Positions 46,092 through 57,445 of a DNA stretch of 64,000 bases are shown one piece after another. The notes beneath the pieces were generated by a model that was given only the letters and a program-made list of their open reading frames with translations, was not told the DNA's origin and did no database searches. A program made the position numbers and the translations under genes. Position 1 is the first letter of the stretch; the number at the start of each line of letters is the position of its first letter. The stretch is from Siphonodentalium dalli. Taxonomy: Eukaryota > Mollusca > Scaphopoda > Gadilida > Siphonodentaliidae. The stretch covers positions 40,201,912 through 40,265,911 of the forward strand of contig CP136064.1 in the NCBI GenBank assembly GCA_032622095.1, read 5' to 3'.

Positions 46092-49000
46092 CTGAAATAT
46101 AAAAACGAAACTATTCAAAATCTTGAGATCTTTGTTAGACTCTTGTAAAAATATAGTGAATTTTTTTTAGTTTAATAACATAAAACAAGGGTTGCGCATC
46201 AAACTTGATCATAGGTGACTGGTCTAGTTTTTTTTTGCCCATTAAGAGTGAATCTGTTCGACCGAGAATCACTAAAAATGGACGAAATAAAGAACCATGT
46301 ATCTCAGAAGTAAGGGCCAAATCTCAGGAAAATTAAAGAAATTGTACAAACTTGGGTTTTTGAACTCAATCAAGATATTGTTGTGAAAGATTCATATACA
46401 CAATATGAATGGAATCGGTAAAAATAGACGAACTAAGGGCTGTAACTGAGGTAACGAGAGGCTGATCACAATCGGCAGATGTTTAACCCATACCTTGGAA
46501 ATAGTGATCAGCTATTTTCAGCTTGGACGCTAAAATCCATAAGCCATAACTCGGTTTTTAAAAAATGGATCAAACCCAAATTCGAATTCTATCTGTATTT
46601 TGGGCTGAGAATCTCACATACCAAATTTACATACATCTCAATAAAATGAGATATATCAGATGAAAGGTATTTCTGTTAAAGTATCAGGAATGTTGAGAAG
46701 GATTCATTTTAACTACAAAAATCCATACAAGTGAAGGAGGAGAAACCTGGAGATATAATAGGAGAATTATTACATGGACAGGGTTAACAATTTTAACCAG
46801 AGAGCTATGTGGGATAAACCATGGGCCAACACTGTCCACACACTATGGAAATGCAATAAACAGATGGCTATTAGAGTAATTTTATATGTGCAGTACAGTG
46901 AGCATCAGATATCATATTATAGGATTGTGTAACTTTATAAAAATAGTGCTACTAAATGGGGTTCTCTTTGTCTGCTCAAACTCTGAGAACAACCCTACAA
47001 ATGAACAACAGACTATTCCAATTTATACTTTTAGAACTGAATTGGAGAGTCAATTGGTTCATGAATGGGTTACACCTTTCACTGCTGTGCTGAACATATG
47101 ATGGCTAAAAATAACTCTAATTCAATAATACAGAATTATCTCTTGTCTCTCTGTATAGAGCTAAACTGAAATCACAGGTAATTATTTGTAAGCTGCTAGG
47201 GTTATCTTGTACATGTAAGCATGAAAATCTCAAATCTGTTCAATTCTTAGTTGAAAAAGGGCCATAACTCTGGTATAAAAAATTGGATCTACATGTTGTA
47301 ACTCGATCTGTATTTTGAGTTGAGAAACTCACATACCAAATTTTTTTTCTGATCAGATAGAAAATGCTTGAGTTATCGCATTGTAACTTTATAAAAAACG
47401 TTAAATTGACCAAGGAATTCAAACTAAATTTTTTTATTTTTTTTATCAGTGAATATTTTTTTTAAAAGGGCCATAACTCAGTTAAAAATAGTCTGATCAA
47501 ACCCATATTTGAACATGATCTGTCTTTAGGGCTGAGAAATTGATAAACAAAATTTGGTTCCGATCAGTAGAAAATGTTTGAATTATCGCACCATGCGTAA
47601 ATGTCTTCAGACAGATGGCTTGACAGACAGATGGACAGACAGATGGACAAACGACGAGTGGTCAATCCGGACGTCGCCACTATGTTTACCAAGGGTTACA
47701 AATTCGAAAATAATTGACATATTATAACCCCAGTCTTATGTATAGGGTAGAGCACTTGCTCCTGTTACCAGGGAGTTATAGTCAGTGTCTTAATTAGGCA
47801 CACAAAGAAACAAATACAATCTCCGTTATTAGTATATCCTTTTATCTGTTCCTTGTAATCATGGATCCATATATAGTGAATAAAAAAGGTCAGTTATTTA
47901 CGTGTCATACATTCAGAACAGTTTGTCAGCTACCGTATATTAAAGGTCCTCAATGTACATGTAACTCCAGATAGTTCTGGCTGACTTCCTTGCTAAACAG
48001 ATGTCCCATACAGGGTTGCCTGGTCCTCGTCACTAAATATATTTTAAACCATCATTGAGATGTTGTTTTCAATACTGACTGTGTAGCACACTGACTGGGA
48101 TAAGCTATGGATAGGTTTTTAGAGATAAGAGAATAGCCAGGTACCAGACTTCAAAGAGAGATTAGAGTTTATCTTGTGCAGGTATAAAAATTGGACTAAC
48201 AGTCCTTTGATTTTGAAAAGATACAGATCGTGTGTCTGATTTTGGATGTAGATGCACAATTTTGCTTTGGTAACAGGAAATATAACCGTTGGTATGATTC
48301 ATATACATCTAAACAGGTAAATAATACAAAACTGTTCATTGTTGATTACTTTACCAAAAGGTTATGGGATCGTTTTGAACCAGGAGTGGGTTCACATTAT
48401 CACTGATATGTCATTATGGCTAATTGGTAATCCATACCATTTGTCCATTTCCTCTTTCATACGGACTGGCGTCTGTACCATTGTGACTCAGAGTCAGAAT
48501 CTCTCACATGTACTTTTTAGTAGTTAGATATGATGTCACATTATCAATGACTGTTTAACCCTTTCAGTGCCAAGTCCGATTTTGGTATCAACCGATATTT
48601 CCTTGATCATTTTTCTAATTTATTGATTATAATAATGTGATACATTGATGGAAAGAGCTCTTAGAGCTCTTTCCATCAATGTATCACATTATTATAATCC
48701 ATAAATTTGAAAAATTATCAAGGAAATATCGGTTGATACAAAAATCGGACTTGGCACTGAAAGGGTTAAACAACATGTCTTTGATCACTTTGATTGTCTG
48801 TGACACACACACATTAACCCGGCCCTTACTAGTACTGTGCTGCACTTTATTAGTTAATAAAAGACCGTCCGGCCACAGTGTCCCCCGAAAAAGTGGCTTC
48901 ATTGGGGGCATCAGCTTTTCTGAAAAAAATAACAAGGACCCTAAATCCAAAACAACCAGACAAAAATGGGTGGATCGATCATACCCATATTCGAACTTGA

Positions 49001-50556
49001 TCTGTATTTCGAGCTGATAAACTCATTACCAAATTTGATTCAGATATGATCACACAAACTAAAGTTATCATCCGGAAACCAGAAATTTACAGGATTCTAA
49101 GTCGTAAAAGGGCCATAACTCTCACAAAAATGGGCAGAGCAAACCCATATTCGAACCTGACCTGTATTTTGGGCTGATAAACTACCATACTAAATTTGAT
49201 TCAGATATGATCACACAAACTAAAGTTATCATCTGGAAACCAGAAATTGACAGGATTCTAAGTCGAAAAAGGACCTAAACTCCAGTATAGTGGATTTAAA
49301 ATAGTAATGTAGCTAAATATTCGATGAAACGTGATTAGATTTCGTTAAATTTTAACTTTCACTGTTCAGTTCTGTTCCCATTTTTAGACAGCTTGCAAGT
49401 TGCAGTGCACAAAATTTGCAAAATTTACGATGCACACTTTTCTCAGAATTTGCGTGGTTATTTCTATCCAGCAAATTCTAAACTATACCCGGTATTAAAC
49501 AGTTTGAAATAATTTGCTTTTTGTTTGAGAACATTGACATTTGATTGAAAGAATTTCACAGTCCTGATTTCTGAACATGGATTAATATTATATCAGGACT
49601 TATAATATCTTGTTTATTGCTGACAAATCACCCAAGTGTTCCATAAATCCGCGACCTCTTCACAATACTGTAACTTCGTATTCATGCGTAACGGGAATTG
49701 CTCTTCGAAATTATCAAATTACTCTTCGAAATTACCAAAATGTAGGTTGTTTTTGTCTCAAACTAAAAAAAAAATTTGGCTTAATTTGACCAAAAATGAT
49801 ACTGATAGTCATCATAGTGTCGGTTGGCATAATTAAGAATATTAAGATAAATACAACAATAACATAGTGTGTTTTGAGATGCGTTTTATCTCAACTTGTT
49901 AGAAGTCTGATTTTTCGCTCGGCATACTTCTAACTCATTGAGATAAAACCCATCTCAAAACACACTATGCTATTAGTATTATCGTATATATATCCAATAA
50001 AGAATTTGAATTCCCAGAGATTTTCAGGGAAATTTTCAGGGAAATCCCCATCCAAAATAAGTCACTTTACTTCCCCCTTAAACAAACATTATGTATTTGT
50101 GTTCATAATCAATATTGCTTATGATATAATCCAATGACTGTGTAAATAAATTGTTTGGATTTGTTTAATTTGGCAAAATCAACTTGTAAAACCAGGAATT
50201 GAATTGTGAACGTGGCGTGATCATGATTCATGGGCAGATGGGACTGTAGGTCAACATGACCGCTTTCGCAGATTGCTGCTTACTATACGCACTACGTTCA
50301 TGACTGAACTAATGGGACTGGGACTGGGAGGGGTCATGCAAGTTGCAACACTGCCACTGGTCAACTCCAATTTCTAAAACAAAACTTCACAAGACTCAGA
50401 GAATAAAACGACGGAGCTTATAAAAACCTACTTGCACAACTCGTCAAAAGAGTTGACATATTCATCCATTAATATCGTGTCCTCATCTTTTCTAGAAGCC
50501 TGATAATGATCACTGAGAGTAGAGAAATCAAACGGTTTGTTGTCGTGGACGGCCAT
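45581..50556 (-). CDS. CPTP: ceramide-1-phosphate transfer protein (GLTP fold), complete, two exons
   Basis: Exons 50432-50556 and 45581-46091 (minus strand) join to a 211-residue protein, close to the usual ~214. CPTP is a soluble GLTP-fold protein that moves ceramide-1-phosphate between Golgi, plasma membrane and other cell membranes. Conserved blocks: LFNALGSVFGFVTSDVVEKV (compare FLNSLGTIFSF..KDVVSKL), RTLLRLHRAMEF, YNATLSRHHPW.LRKAV and a terminal LY.KHDLHSLP. Head-group binding residues known in human CPTP (Asp56, Lys60, Arg106, Arg110, His150) correspond to D57, K61, R103, R107 and H147 here. The Met at 50556 was chosen because it gives the family length; an in-frame upstream Met exists. 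Donor GTAGGT at 50431 and acceptor tttcag at 46097-46092 keep frame (K42 spans the junction). The 4.3-kb intron holds repeats only. Divergent from INTS11. Confidence 0.94.
46190..46650. repeat. family E repeat in the CPTP intron
   Basis: 'ataactcggtttttaaaaaatggatcaaacccaaattcgaa', 'tgtattttgggctgagaatctcacataccaaattt' and related segments. Confidence 0.6.
47245..47700. repeat. family E repeat, two units with GACAGACAGATGGACAGAC tail
   Basis: Two head units ('gggccataactc', 'gatctgt-tt-ggctgagaaa') followed by 'ccgatcagtagaaaatgtttg', the cagacagatgg run and 'ggtcaatccggacgtcgccactatgtttacc'. Confidence 0.72.
48559..48765. mobile_element. family A3 TTAA MITE, full-length palindrome
   Basis: TTAA 48555-48558 and 48766-48769; CCCTTTCAGTGCCAAGTCCG / CGGACTTGGCACTGAAAGGG. 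The arms pair over ~100 bp to a centre of GAGCTCTTAGAGCTC. It shares the A1 outer end but not the A1 hairpin. Confidence 0.88.
48935..49285. repeat. family E repeat, two ~135-bp units
   Basis: Units 'caaaaatgggtgga.c.a.cccatattcgaac.tgatctgtattt.g.gctgataaact' and 'caaatttgattcagatatgatcacacaaactaaagttatcatc' repeat at 48960 and 49125. Confidence 0.68.
49863..49969. mobile_element. 107-bp palindromic MITE
   Basis: CATAGTGTGTTTTGAGATG-GTTTTATCTCAA / TTGAGATAAAAC-CATCTCAAAACACACTATG around a TTAGAAGT/ACTTCTAA centre. Confidence 0.65.
50432..50556 (-). CDS. CPTP: CPTP exon 1 (residues 1-41)
   Basis: 125 nt from ATG at 50556 to donor GTAGGT at 50431-50426. It encodes MAVHDNKPFDFSTLSDHYQA and on through DEYVNSFDELC. 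This N-terminal helix is poorly conserved but has the right length and the D-E-Y.NSFDELC pattern aligns with the human DPYIASWKGL segment. A possible divergent 5' exon lies about 200 bases away on the other strand. Confidence 0.88.
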
Positions 50557-50699
50557 TTTTAAACACCTGTGGCTGTTTCGTCTGGCAACCGATAGACTGA
50601 TTGGATTAAAATCTTTCGACTTATTTAAGGAATTAATATAATAATTTTGTACTTGGTGTATCATTATTTAGGTAGTCTATAGTTAGCGTATTATATATT

Positions 50700-50800
50700 T
50701 TTTTTATTTTACAAACTTATTAATTAGTGAGTGTGTGCGGTGCTACAAGATGTCAGCTTACATACAATTTGAGATTCTTCATGAAGATAAAAAAGCTCTG
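50700..50800 (+). promoter_or_regulatory. candidate divergent 5' exon / bidirectional promoter region opposite CPTP
   Basis: Starting about 150-200 bases from the CPTP ATG on the opposite strand. An ATG at 50750 opens 17 codons (MSAYIQFEILHEDKKAL) before a possible donor gtacga at 50801. If spliced to the 60817 acceptor the frame meets TGA before the INTS11 ATG, so it would act only as a uORF in a 5' UTR. I do not recognise the peptide. The proposal rests on the human CPTP/INTS11 arrangement, not on a clear promoter motif. Confidence 0.3.
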
Positions 50801-51335
50801 GTACGATTATTATGCTAATTTATTTTCGTGTCATGATATAAGTTCTTGACTCTTGTAACAATTATAAGGACATACAGGGACATAGTGTGGCTTAAATTTA
50901 TGCATAAAACATAAACCTAACTCAAAGTATATGGAGTTTCTAGTGGTCTGAAGTGAAAAAAAACCACAGTTGTTGGAAACTTGTCAAAAAACCCCGAAAA
51001 GAGATGTCACCACCCCTACTTATTAATATAATTGACAAGTAGGGAAAGCTACTGAGCCCACCCATCTCCCATCAAACCATGTCACCGCTCGTTTCGTGTT
51101 CAATTGCAATAATAAAAACATTAATTTCAGAAAAGTATCACATCCTAGTAATAAAACATATATTTCTTTTCATGTTTACCGTAAGTGCAGTAGAAAATTA
51201 TCACTTTATAATTACTTGTATCGTATACAACTTCCCAAAGCAACTGTGGGCTGCCGATTCCACGAGTCGCCATCCGAGAGTCAAGGGCAGATAATTTCAA
51301 ATGCTATTATCTGCGCCTGACGGGTACAGGACGTT

Positions 51336-51470
51336 TCGTACCATGGTCGTTTCGTACTTGGTCGTTTCGTACCATCTGGTCGTTTCGTACCATATTTCTT
51401 GGTCGTTTCGTACCGCATTGTTTGGTCGTTTCGTACCATGTAGAAAATCAATTGGTCGTTTCGTACCATG
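51336..51470. repeat. GGTCGTTTCGTACC motif cluster, left TIR
   Basis: Seven copies of the core CGTTTCGTA, irregularly spaced by 4-14 bases. The mirror cluster is at 52250-52423. Confidence 0.85.
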
Positions 51471-51664
51471 TGTTGGAAATGGGGAAAACACGGTATTTTA
51501 TATATATATTTATATTATGTATGTATAATTATTCATGTTCTGGAATGCGGCTAAAGATCTTATGAGATTTGCTTACATCGAATGTGAATAACAATCACGC
51601 TGACAATAGTATTCATCTGATTGACTGCGGGAAAGATCTTATGAGATGTTTTTACAACAAGTGA

Positions 51665-52114
51665 CAATGGACTTTGAAAAGGCATCACCCGACAGCCAAA
51701 ATCGGCAACATGCCGTTAATCTACAAATATGTGGAATCACAGTGGCTGGACTCTCGATGCCTACCAATGGAATCGTGGTGCGTCTACGGGCGCTCCATCT
51801 GAACGAACAATGACACTGAGGGATGGCACAGACGCATCCAATACAAAAACAAGGCAACAAACGTCCCATATTATATCCTGGTTCCAATGCTCAAGAAGGA
51901 ATCGGCAACGACAGACATGACAGTAAAGTTGGTTGGTGAAAAAAAGATGAAAAGGTACCAAAGACTCCAGTATCGGGAGAACCAGGCGCAACTATTCTGC
52001 TTGTGGAGTAACTACGAAAACGGCGGCATCTCCACCAGTGGTCTGTTGAAGGCATGTTCAAAACTGTTTGCGCCAACAGTTGTTGTCATTGCTGTCGAGT
52101 CGGCTGATTGTTAA
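51665..52114 (+). pseudogene. C-terminal fragment of FLYWCH/MULE-type transposase
   Basis: One frame reads MPLIYKYVESQWLDS from 51710, then TNNDTEGWHRRIQYKNK, PYYILVPMLKKES, YQRLQYRENQAQLFCLWSNY and ISTSGLLKACSKL to TAA at 52112-52114. The T-N-N-.-E-G-W-H block and the Q..LF.LW..Y tail are typical of FLYWCH-zinc-finger-linked MULE transposases. An in-frame TGA at 51800-51802, where family members have Arg (CGA), interrupts it. The catalytic DDE part and zinc finger are missing, so it is inactive. Confidence 0.75.
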
Positions 52115-52249
52115 TATCAAATATCATGTTCGTCCCATATTGTTGTGTAAAATAATGTTGTTAATGTTAATATGTTATTGTTATTTTAAAATAAAGAATA
52201 AAGTATGAAATTAATACTGTTTTCCCCCATTCCCAACATGGTACAACAC

Positions 52250-52423
52250 ACGGTACGAAACGACCAATTGATTTTTCTACATGGTACGAAACGACCAATT
52301 GATTTTCTACATGGTACGAAACGACCAAACAATGCGGTACGAAACGACCAAGAAATATGGTACGAAACGACCAGATGGTACGAAACGTCCAGGTACGAAA
52401 CGACCATGGTACGAAACGTCTAG
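52250..52423. repeat. GGTACGAAACGACC motif cluster, right TIR
   Basis: Eight copies; one 'ccaattgattt-tctacat' spaced unit is duplicated relative to the left arm. Confidence 0.85.
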
Positions 52424-53119
52424 AAGCCGCGCCTGACTCTCGGATGGCGACTTGTGGAATCAGCGAGCCGCTGTTGTTTTGGGAAGTTGTATACGATAAA
52501 AGTAATTATAAAGTGATAATTTTCTACTGCACTTACGGTAAACATGAAAAGAAATATATGTTTTATTACTAGGATGTGGTACTTTTCTGAAATTAATGTT
52601 TTTATTGTTGCAATTGAACACGAAACGAGCGGTGACATGGTTTGATGGGAGATGGGTGGGCTCAGTAGCTTTCCCTACTTGTCTATTATATTAATAAGTA
52701 GGGGTGGTGACATCTCTTTTCGGGTTTTTTGACAAGTTTCCAACAACTGTGAAAAAAACAAACAAACAAACAAATTCCAATCACATTCACAATCAAATTA
52801 AAAACTGGATGCACACCACAGTCTATATAGCCTACTATAGGAATTAATTATGATAATATAACAATTAAGTCGAGGCTATTCTGCCGAATTCCCCATCGTC
52901 GCCCAAAGCTTTAGGTTTTGCAAAGAAATATAACTCTAAACTATGGCTGAATTAAGCCTTGAAGGGGTGACTCTCACCTAAAAAAAAGTAATGAGCCTGA
53001 AGCCAGTGAAGGCTACATAGGTTCGCTGAAGGGTAGCCTACACAAGGTCTGAAATCTCGTTTGAAATGACAATGTTTTTGTTTGTCTGCCACGATGTTTA
53101 AATTATGGGAAACCAAATT

Positions 53120-53440
53120 GACATTTAATAAATAATTGAGCTTATAAGTTATAAGCGCAATAAGCATGCAATCTCTAAGTAATTGCGAATATGCGCAATA
53201 AGAATATTTCTTATTGCGCTTAAAAGATATTCCTTATTGAGCTTATAAGCTCAATTATATATTCCTTATTAGAATAATCTTTTATTGCGCTTAAGCTCAA
53301 TTAGATTTCCCCTTATTGCGCTTCCGCTTAAGCGCAAATAGGGATTCCTTATTGCGCTTAAGTGCAATAATTAAGATATACTCCTTATTGCGCTTAAGCG
53401 CAATTACATCCTTATTGCGCTTAAGCGTAATTAATATCTC
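53120..53440. repeat. array of TTGCGCTTAAGCGCAA palindromes
   Basis: About ten full or partial GCGCTTAAGCGC-type palindromes linked by 'taaggaata' and 'tccttatt' spacers, about 35-40 bases apart. A second array is at 59284-59425. Confidence 0.8.
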
Positions 53441-53760
53441 CCTCATGCAGGGTTTCCGCTAGGGTTTGCATGGGGGAATGTGGCCGTATTTGGGAAGCAC
53501 CAGGTGCCCTAGGCTGTCGGGAGAAAATTATTTTGATGTAGCCATTTCCTTGCACTTGAGACAACAAGCAGGAACATTGAAGCTTTGTATAGAAACCAAA
53601 TTAAAACAGACCGTCTTTCTTATAGAGTATCTCAAGTTAATGAACTAAAAGCATGTAAGCACAACAGCATACAATGGATACAATGACTTTTATAACAGTA
53701 GCATTATTAAAAGCCGACATCAAAGACTACCATGGTTGGCAAAAGACACATTGTCATACT

Positions 53761-53918
53761 TAAGGAATAATCTCGGTTTCCTATTAATGTAATTACACAG
53801 TCTAAAGGCATATGCCGAATCACAAACCTATAAATCGCGAAGCGATTTATAAGAGTTTGTGATTCGGCATATGCCTTTAGACTGTGTAATTACATTAGGA
53901 AACCGAGATTATTCCTTA
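53761..53918. mobile_element. 158-bp near-perfect palindromic MITE
   Basis: TAAGGAATAATCTCGGTTTC / GAAACCGAGATTATTCCTTA, centre AAATCGCGAAGCGATTT; only a few mismatches in ~75-bp arms. Confidence 0.75.
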
Positions 53919-54469
53919 TAATTATGCCATCGATTGTTAAATATTGATTTTAAAGACATATTCGCCCTTAAAATACGATTGAAACAAGGAACTATATGTT
54001 CTCAAATAACAGACAAGACTTGAGCCGAAAACAACTCGCTGCATTCCCGTCCAAATAATATTGATCGATCTGCAGATCGAGTGGGTTTTTCCCGAACGTA
54101 TGTCAAGGACGAAACAAAACATTAATAAACTTTTGATCAAAATTAAACATTATTAGCAGAATTTTGGAAGAGGAAAATATACAGTTAGTCTCCATGTCAA
54201 CTGGGAATAATGAACATGTGATAATCAAAAAGTTTAGTGAGCATTTTCTTACAGGAATCCTCCTATCTATCGGCAATGAGCCAAATACTTTTCAATTTTC
54301 GCAGTCATTTTGTGTCATTGTGATTTTACCGAGAAACAAGTTTTCAGAAGAATTAAATCATCATGGCATTTAAGGAATTTTAAGATGATTTATTTTTCAA
54401 AAACTAATATATTTGTTAAAATTTAAAGTGATTATTAAATCGCTTGTGTCCAGATAATGCAGACACGTA

Positions 54470-55110
54470 AACCTTTGTAACACTTTTTAACATATCGGTA
54501 CACTGAGACGAGTAGAAGAAATATCCTGCGGTTTTCCCACAGGGACGTTACATTATTTGTAACACCAATCAACGAGTGGTCTCTGTGGATCTCAGAAATC
54601 ATGTGTATAGCGGTCGCGTTGTAAATATAGAAGGCCGATGACTTCTCTGATCGAGAGGTCACGGTCATTACACGCTTTGTGTGATAACCGAAGTTAAGCA
54701 ATGTCGGGCGTGGTTATTCCATGGATGTGTGACCGGCTTGGGATTCCGGGTGCTGCCAACTTTCGGTGCGACTCCCACACTTCTCTCTCACTCTCTCTCA
54801 CTCGTTCTGTTACACATGTAACGTAATGCTTCGTAACAATTTATCGCTACACTGAGACGAGTTGAAAAAATATACTGCAGTTTTCTCACAGGGACTTTAT
54901 ATCATTTGTAACACAGTCCTGTCTACGAGCGGTCACTGTGGATCTCTGAAATCGTAACACTTTGTAACATATCGCTGCATTGAGATGAGTTTTAATAATA
55001 TGCTGCGGTTTTGGGGGGGGGGGGGGGACTTAATATCATTTGTAACATGTACCGGTAACGCCTCATAACACTTTGCAACATATCGCTACAATCAAAGGAG
55101 GTGAAGAAAC
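54470..55110. repeat. degenerate ~130-bp tandem repeat
   Basis: Recurring 'taacactttgtaacatatcgctacactgagacgagt', 'tatgctgcggttttctcacagggac' and 'atcatttgtaacac' blocks at about 54475, 54830, 54955 and 55065. A further copy is at 56190-56280. Confidence 0.65.
54650..54765 (+). repeat. 5S rRNA-derived sequence (pseudogene or SINE head)
   Basis: 'gataaccgaagttaagcaatgtcggg', 'gtggttattccatggatgtgtgaccg', 'cttgggattccgggtgctg' follow the 3' two-thirds of metazoan 5S rRNA, including the A-box, intermediate and C-box of the internal promoter with substitutions. The 5' third is lost. It lies within the tandem repeat region. Confidence 0.72.
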
Positions 55111-55119
55111 ATTGAATAC

Positions 55120-55690
55120 TGCATTTTTACGTGCGCTCTTGCAACAGTATGGCGATCAGACAGATTCGTACCTTGGTGTCACTCTACTCCGTTTCACTCC
55201 ATGACGTCACCAAAAACGACGTAAAACCTCGTGGCGTTCTGACATTTTTACTGTGCCGCGTTTTTGCTATGTTTATTTTATGTGTTGTTTTCGATTATTT
55301 GTTTGTCGCCGATTTCACCATTAGTCGGGATTCCCGGTTTCTATATTTAAAACTGGCATGCTCGTAGTGAGCCTCGGTTTCGATTTTTTCTCCCAGGTCA
55401 AAATACGTCAGAGTTATGACAAAAATAGATCGACCTACATTTTCTCCATCAGAACTCTACATCAAAGAGTCTATAGACTCCTTCGGGACCTACATAGACT
55501 TCTTCATTTGGGTATTTTTACTTATAATTGGGAAGTTTTATCATTTTTGGTTCGTGCAAAGACCTCTTTTTATCATGCAGGAAAAGAGACATTCAAAACG
55601 CGATTTCGTAATTCGACGCAATTGGCTGAATAGCCTAACCTTCAACCGAGTTCCGGGTCAAATACGACGAATGACGTAACACAAAACAAA
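55120..55690 (+). other. CpG-richer segment with overlapping open frames, unknown
   Basis: Overlapping frames 55131-55367, 55358-55633 and 55416-55679 include hydrophobic stretches (FFIWVFLLIIG). CpG is denser than in surroundings (e.g. 'ctcgtggcgttctgac', 'gccgcgttttt'). No family recognised; may be a decayed TE. Confidence 0.25.
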
Positions 55691-56372
55691 ACGCATTGGT
55701 TGACACCGTTTGAAGAGTTTATTGTTACATAAAATGATCGTTATTGATTAATTATTGATTAATTATTGATATTTATTGTTGCATATTGGCTGTTATCAAT
55801 ATTTACATAAATGGTATTAATTATTTCTTATAATTGCTCCTTCGATCAACTTTGACTATCGGAAAATGAAAATGAAAATAAGCCGCTGAAAATAAAAATG
55901 TAATCGATATTAAAGTCTCATCCTTTCGGCAACATGGAATTGGTTTTAATTACTTAAATGATTAATATAGTAATTTGCCTTTTATCTGTGATGAAATGAG
56001 AAATGGTAATTGTCTTGTTTTGCTAACATTAAATTAAATTACATAAATTAAGTAAAATACAGTGAAATTATTTTTTTATTATTTTTTATTACATTTTTGC
56101 GCACGTTGGCATCTCTCTGAGTGCATTCTAGTTTTTTACGGGGACTTTGTAAGTTTCAGTTTGTAGGGCCAGTCTCTGTGGAATCTCAGAAATCATGAAA
56201 CGCTTTGTAACATATCGTTACACTGAGACGAAGGGAAAAAATATGTTGCAGTTTTCTCACGGGACTGTTACAATGTTTGGGGACATCTGTAAACAGTAAT
56301 TAAAAATTTCATCCTATAATATAAATTGTACATAGTGCCCAGAATATATGACCACTAAATTTAATACTCTTA

Positions 56373-56513
56373 CCACAGGAGCTTGGAACTTGATCAATAA
56401 CTGCCTTAATTATGCTAATTAGCATTTTTTTTGGCCCAGCATTATGGCCAAAAAAATGGTAATTAGGCTAATTAATGCAATTATTAAATTAATCAAGTTC
56501 CTCACTCCTGTGG
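56373..56513. mobile_element. 141-bp imperfect palindrome
   Basis: CCACAGGAGCTTGGAACTTGAT and ATCAAGTTCCTCACTCCTGTGG ends, with TAATTA-rich arms around GGCCCAGCATTATGGCC. Confidence 0.55.
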
Positions 56514-57214
56514 TCTTACAAAATGACAAGTGGTGCCTGCTGGGAAAATGTAAATAAAATTATAAATGAAACGAAAACTAAAAAGTTGTGTATGTTTAGT
56601 CATGCATTTCGTAATGAAACGTCGCAAATACGACCAAATTTACACTCTGTAAACAGCTTGGGAATGTTTATTATATTGGGGCATTGTCTTTATTTGGATA
56701 GTTATTTATTATTCTTTTATTGGCTTTCATAGCGTTCGTGAAAAAAAAATGTGTACTGCGTAGCGAGTGCGAAGAAAATAGCGTCCTTAGTTACTATGGA
56801 ACGAACTACAAATATCATTGCGCGCAAGTACTTTTGGGTCATTTTTGTTGCACTGATAAAATCTCGACCTAATGTAATTATCCGATATAATTACATTAGC
56901 TTTGATAAACTCAATGGCAATTTACTATAGAAAATGAAGTGGGTGTAATTATTGTCTAGCAGTAACAGGTGATAGTTACGTCATAAGCAGAGCTCATGTC
57001 ACATGCTAACGTTCTGCATGCCTGCTTTCTTTGTATTTTGTTCACAGTACCGATCAAAACAGTTTGTTGTAAAATCAAAAGCCATTCTTCAGACGGAAAT
57101 GACCTCATGCTGGATTCGTATAATGGATAATTTTGTATTCATTGGACAGGGAATAAATACACTGATAATAACTATTATTATTTTAATTGTTTTATTTTTA
57201 TGTATACCCACACC

Positions 57215-57445
57215 ATAGTATGATAAACATAGTATCGTTGTCCGTATTGACCACTCATCGTTGAGCCGTCCGTCTGTCTGTCCGTCCGTAGACACTTTAC
57301 GCATGGAGCGATAACTCAATATTTTCTATCTGATCGGAACCAAATTTTGTATATGAATTTCTCAGCACGAAAGACAGATCAAGTTCGAATATGGGTTTGA
57401 TCCGACTATTTTTAACAGAGTTATGGCCCTTTTCGAAACAAATAT
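57215..57445 (-). repeat. family E repeat, minus orientation
   Basis: Complement of the family: 'catagtatcgttgtccgtattgaccactc', the gtccgtctgtctgtccgtccg run, 'gcgataactcaatattttctatctgatcggaaccaaattttg', 'gttatggcccttttcg'. Confidence 0.72.

Larger units (their letters stand above)
50965..52751 (+). mobile_element. Mutator-like element (MULE) with ~0.5-kb TIRs and transposase remnant
   Basis: TIRs 50965-51480 and ~52210-52751 begin CACAGTTGTTGGAAACTTG and are ~95% complementary. AAAAAAAC flanks both ends (50957-50964, 52752-52759): a probable 8-bp or slightly longer duplication in low-complexity sequence. Each TIR's inner end carries a run of GGTCGTTTCGTACC motifs (seven left, eight right). 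The core encodes the end of a FLYWCH/MULE-type transposase. It lies between the CPTP start and the INTS11 start. Confidence 0.85.

Noticed and set aside
53466-53648. 60-residue frame as an INTS11 or novel exon
   Set aside because: No splice signals in phase and no similarity to the INTS11 N-terminus, which is fully accounted for by 60847-63541.
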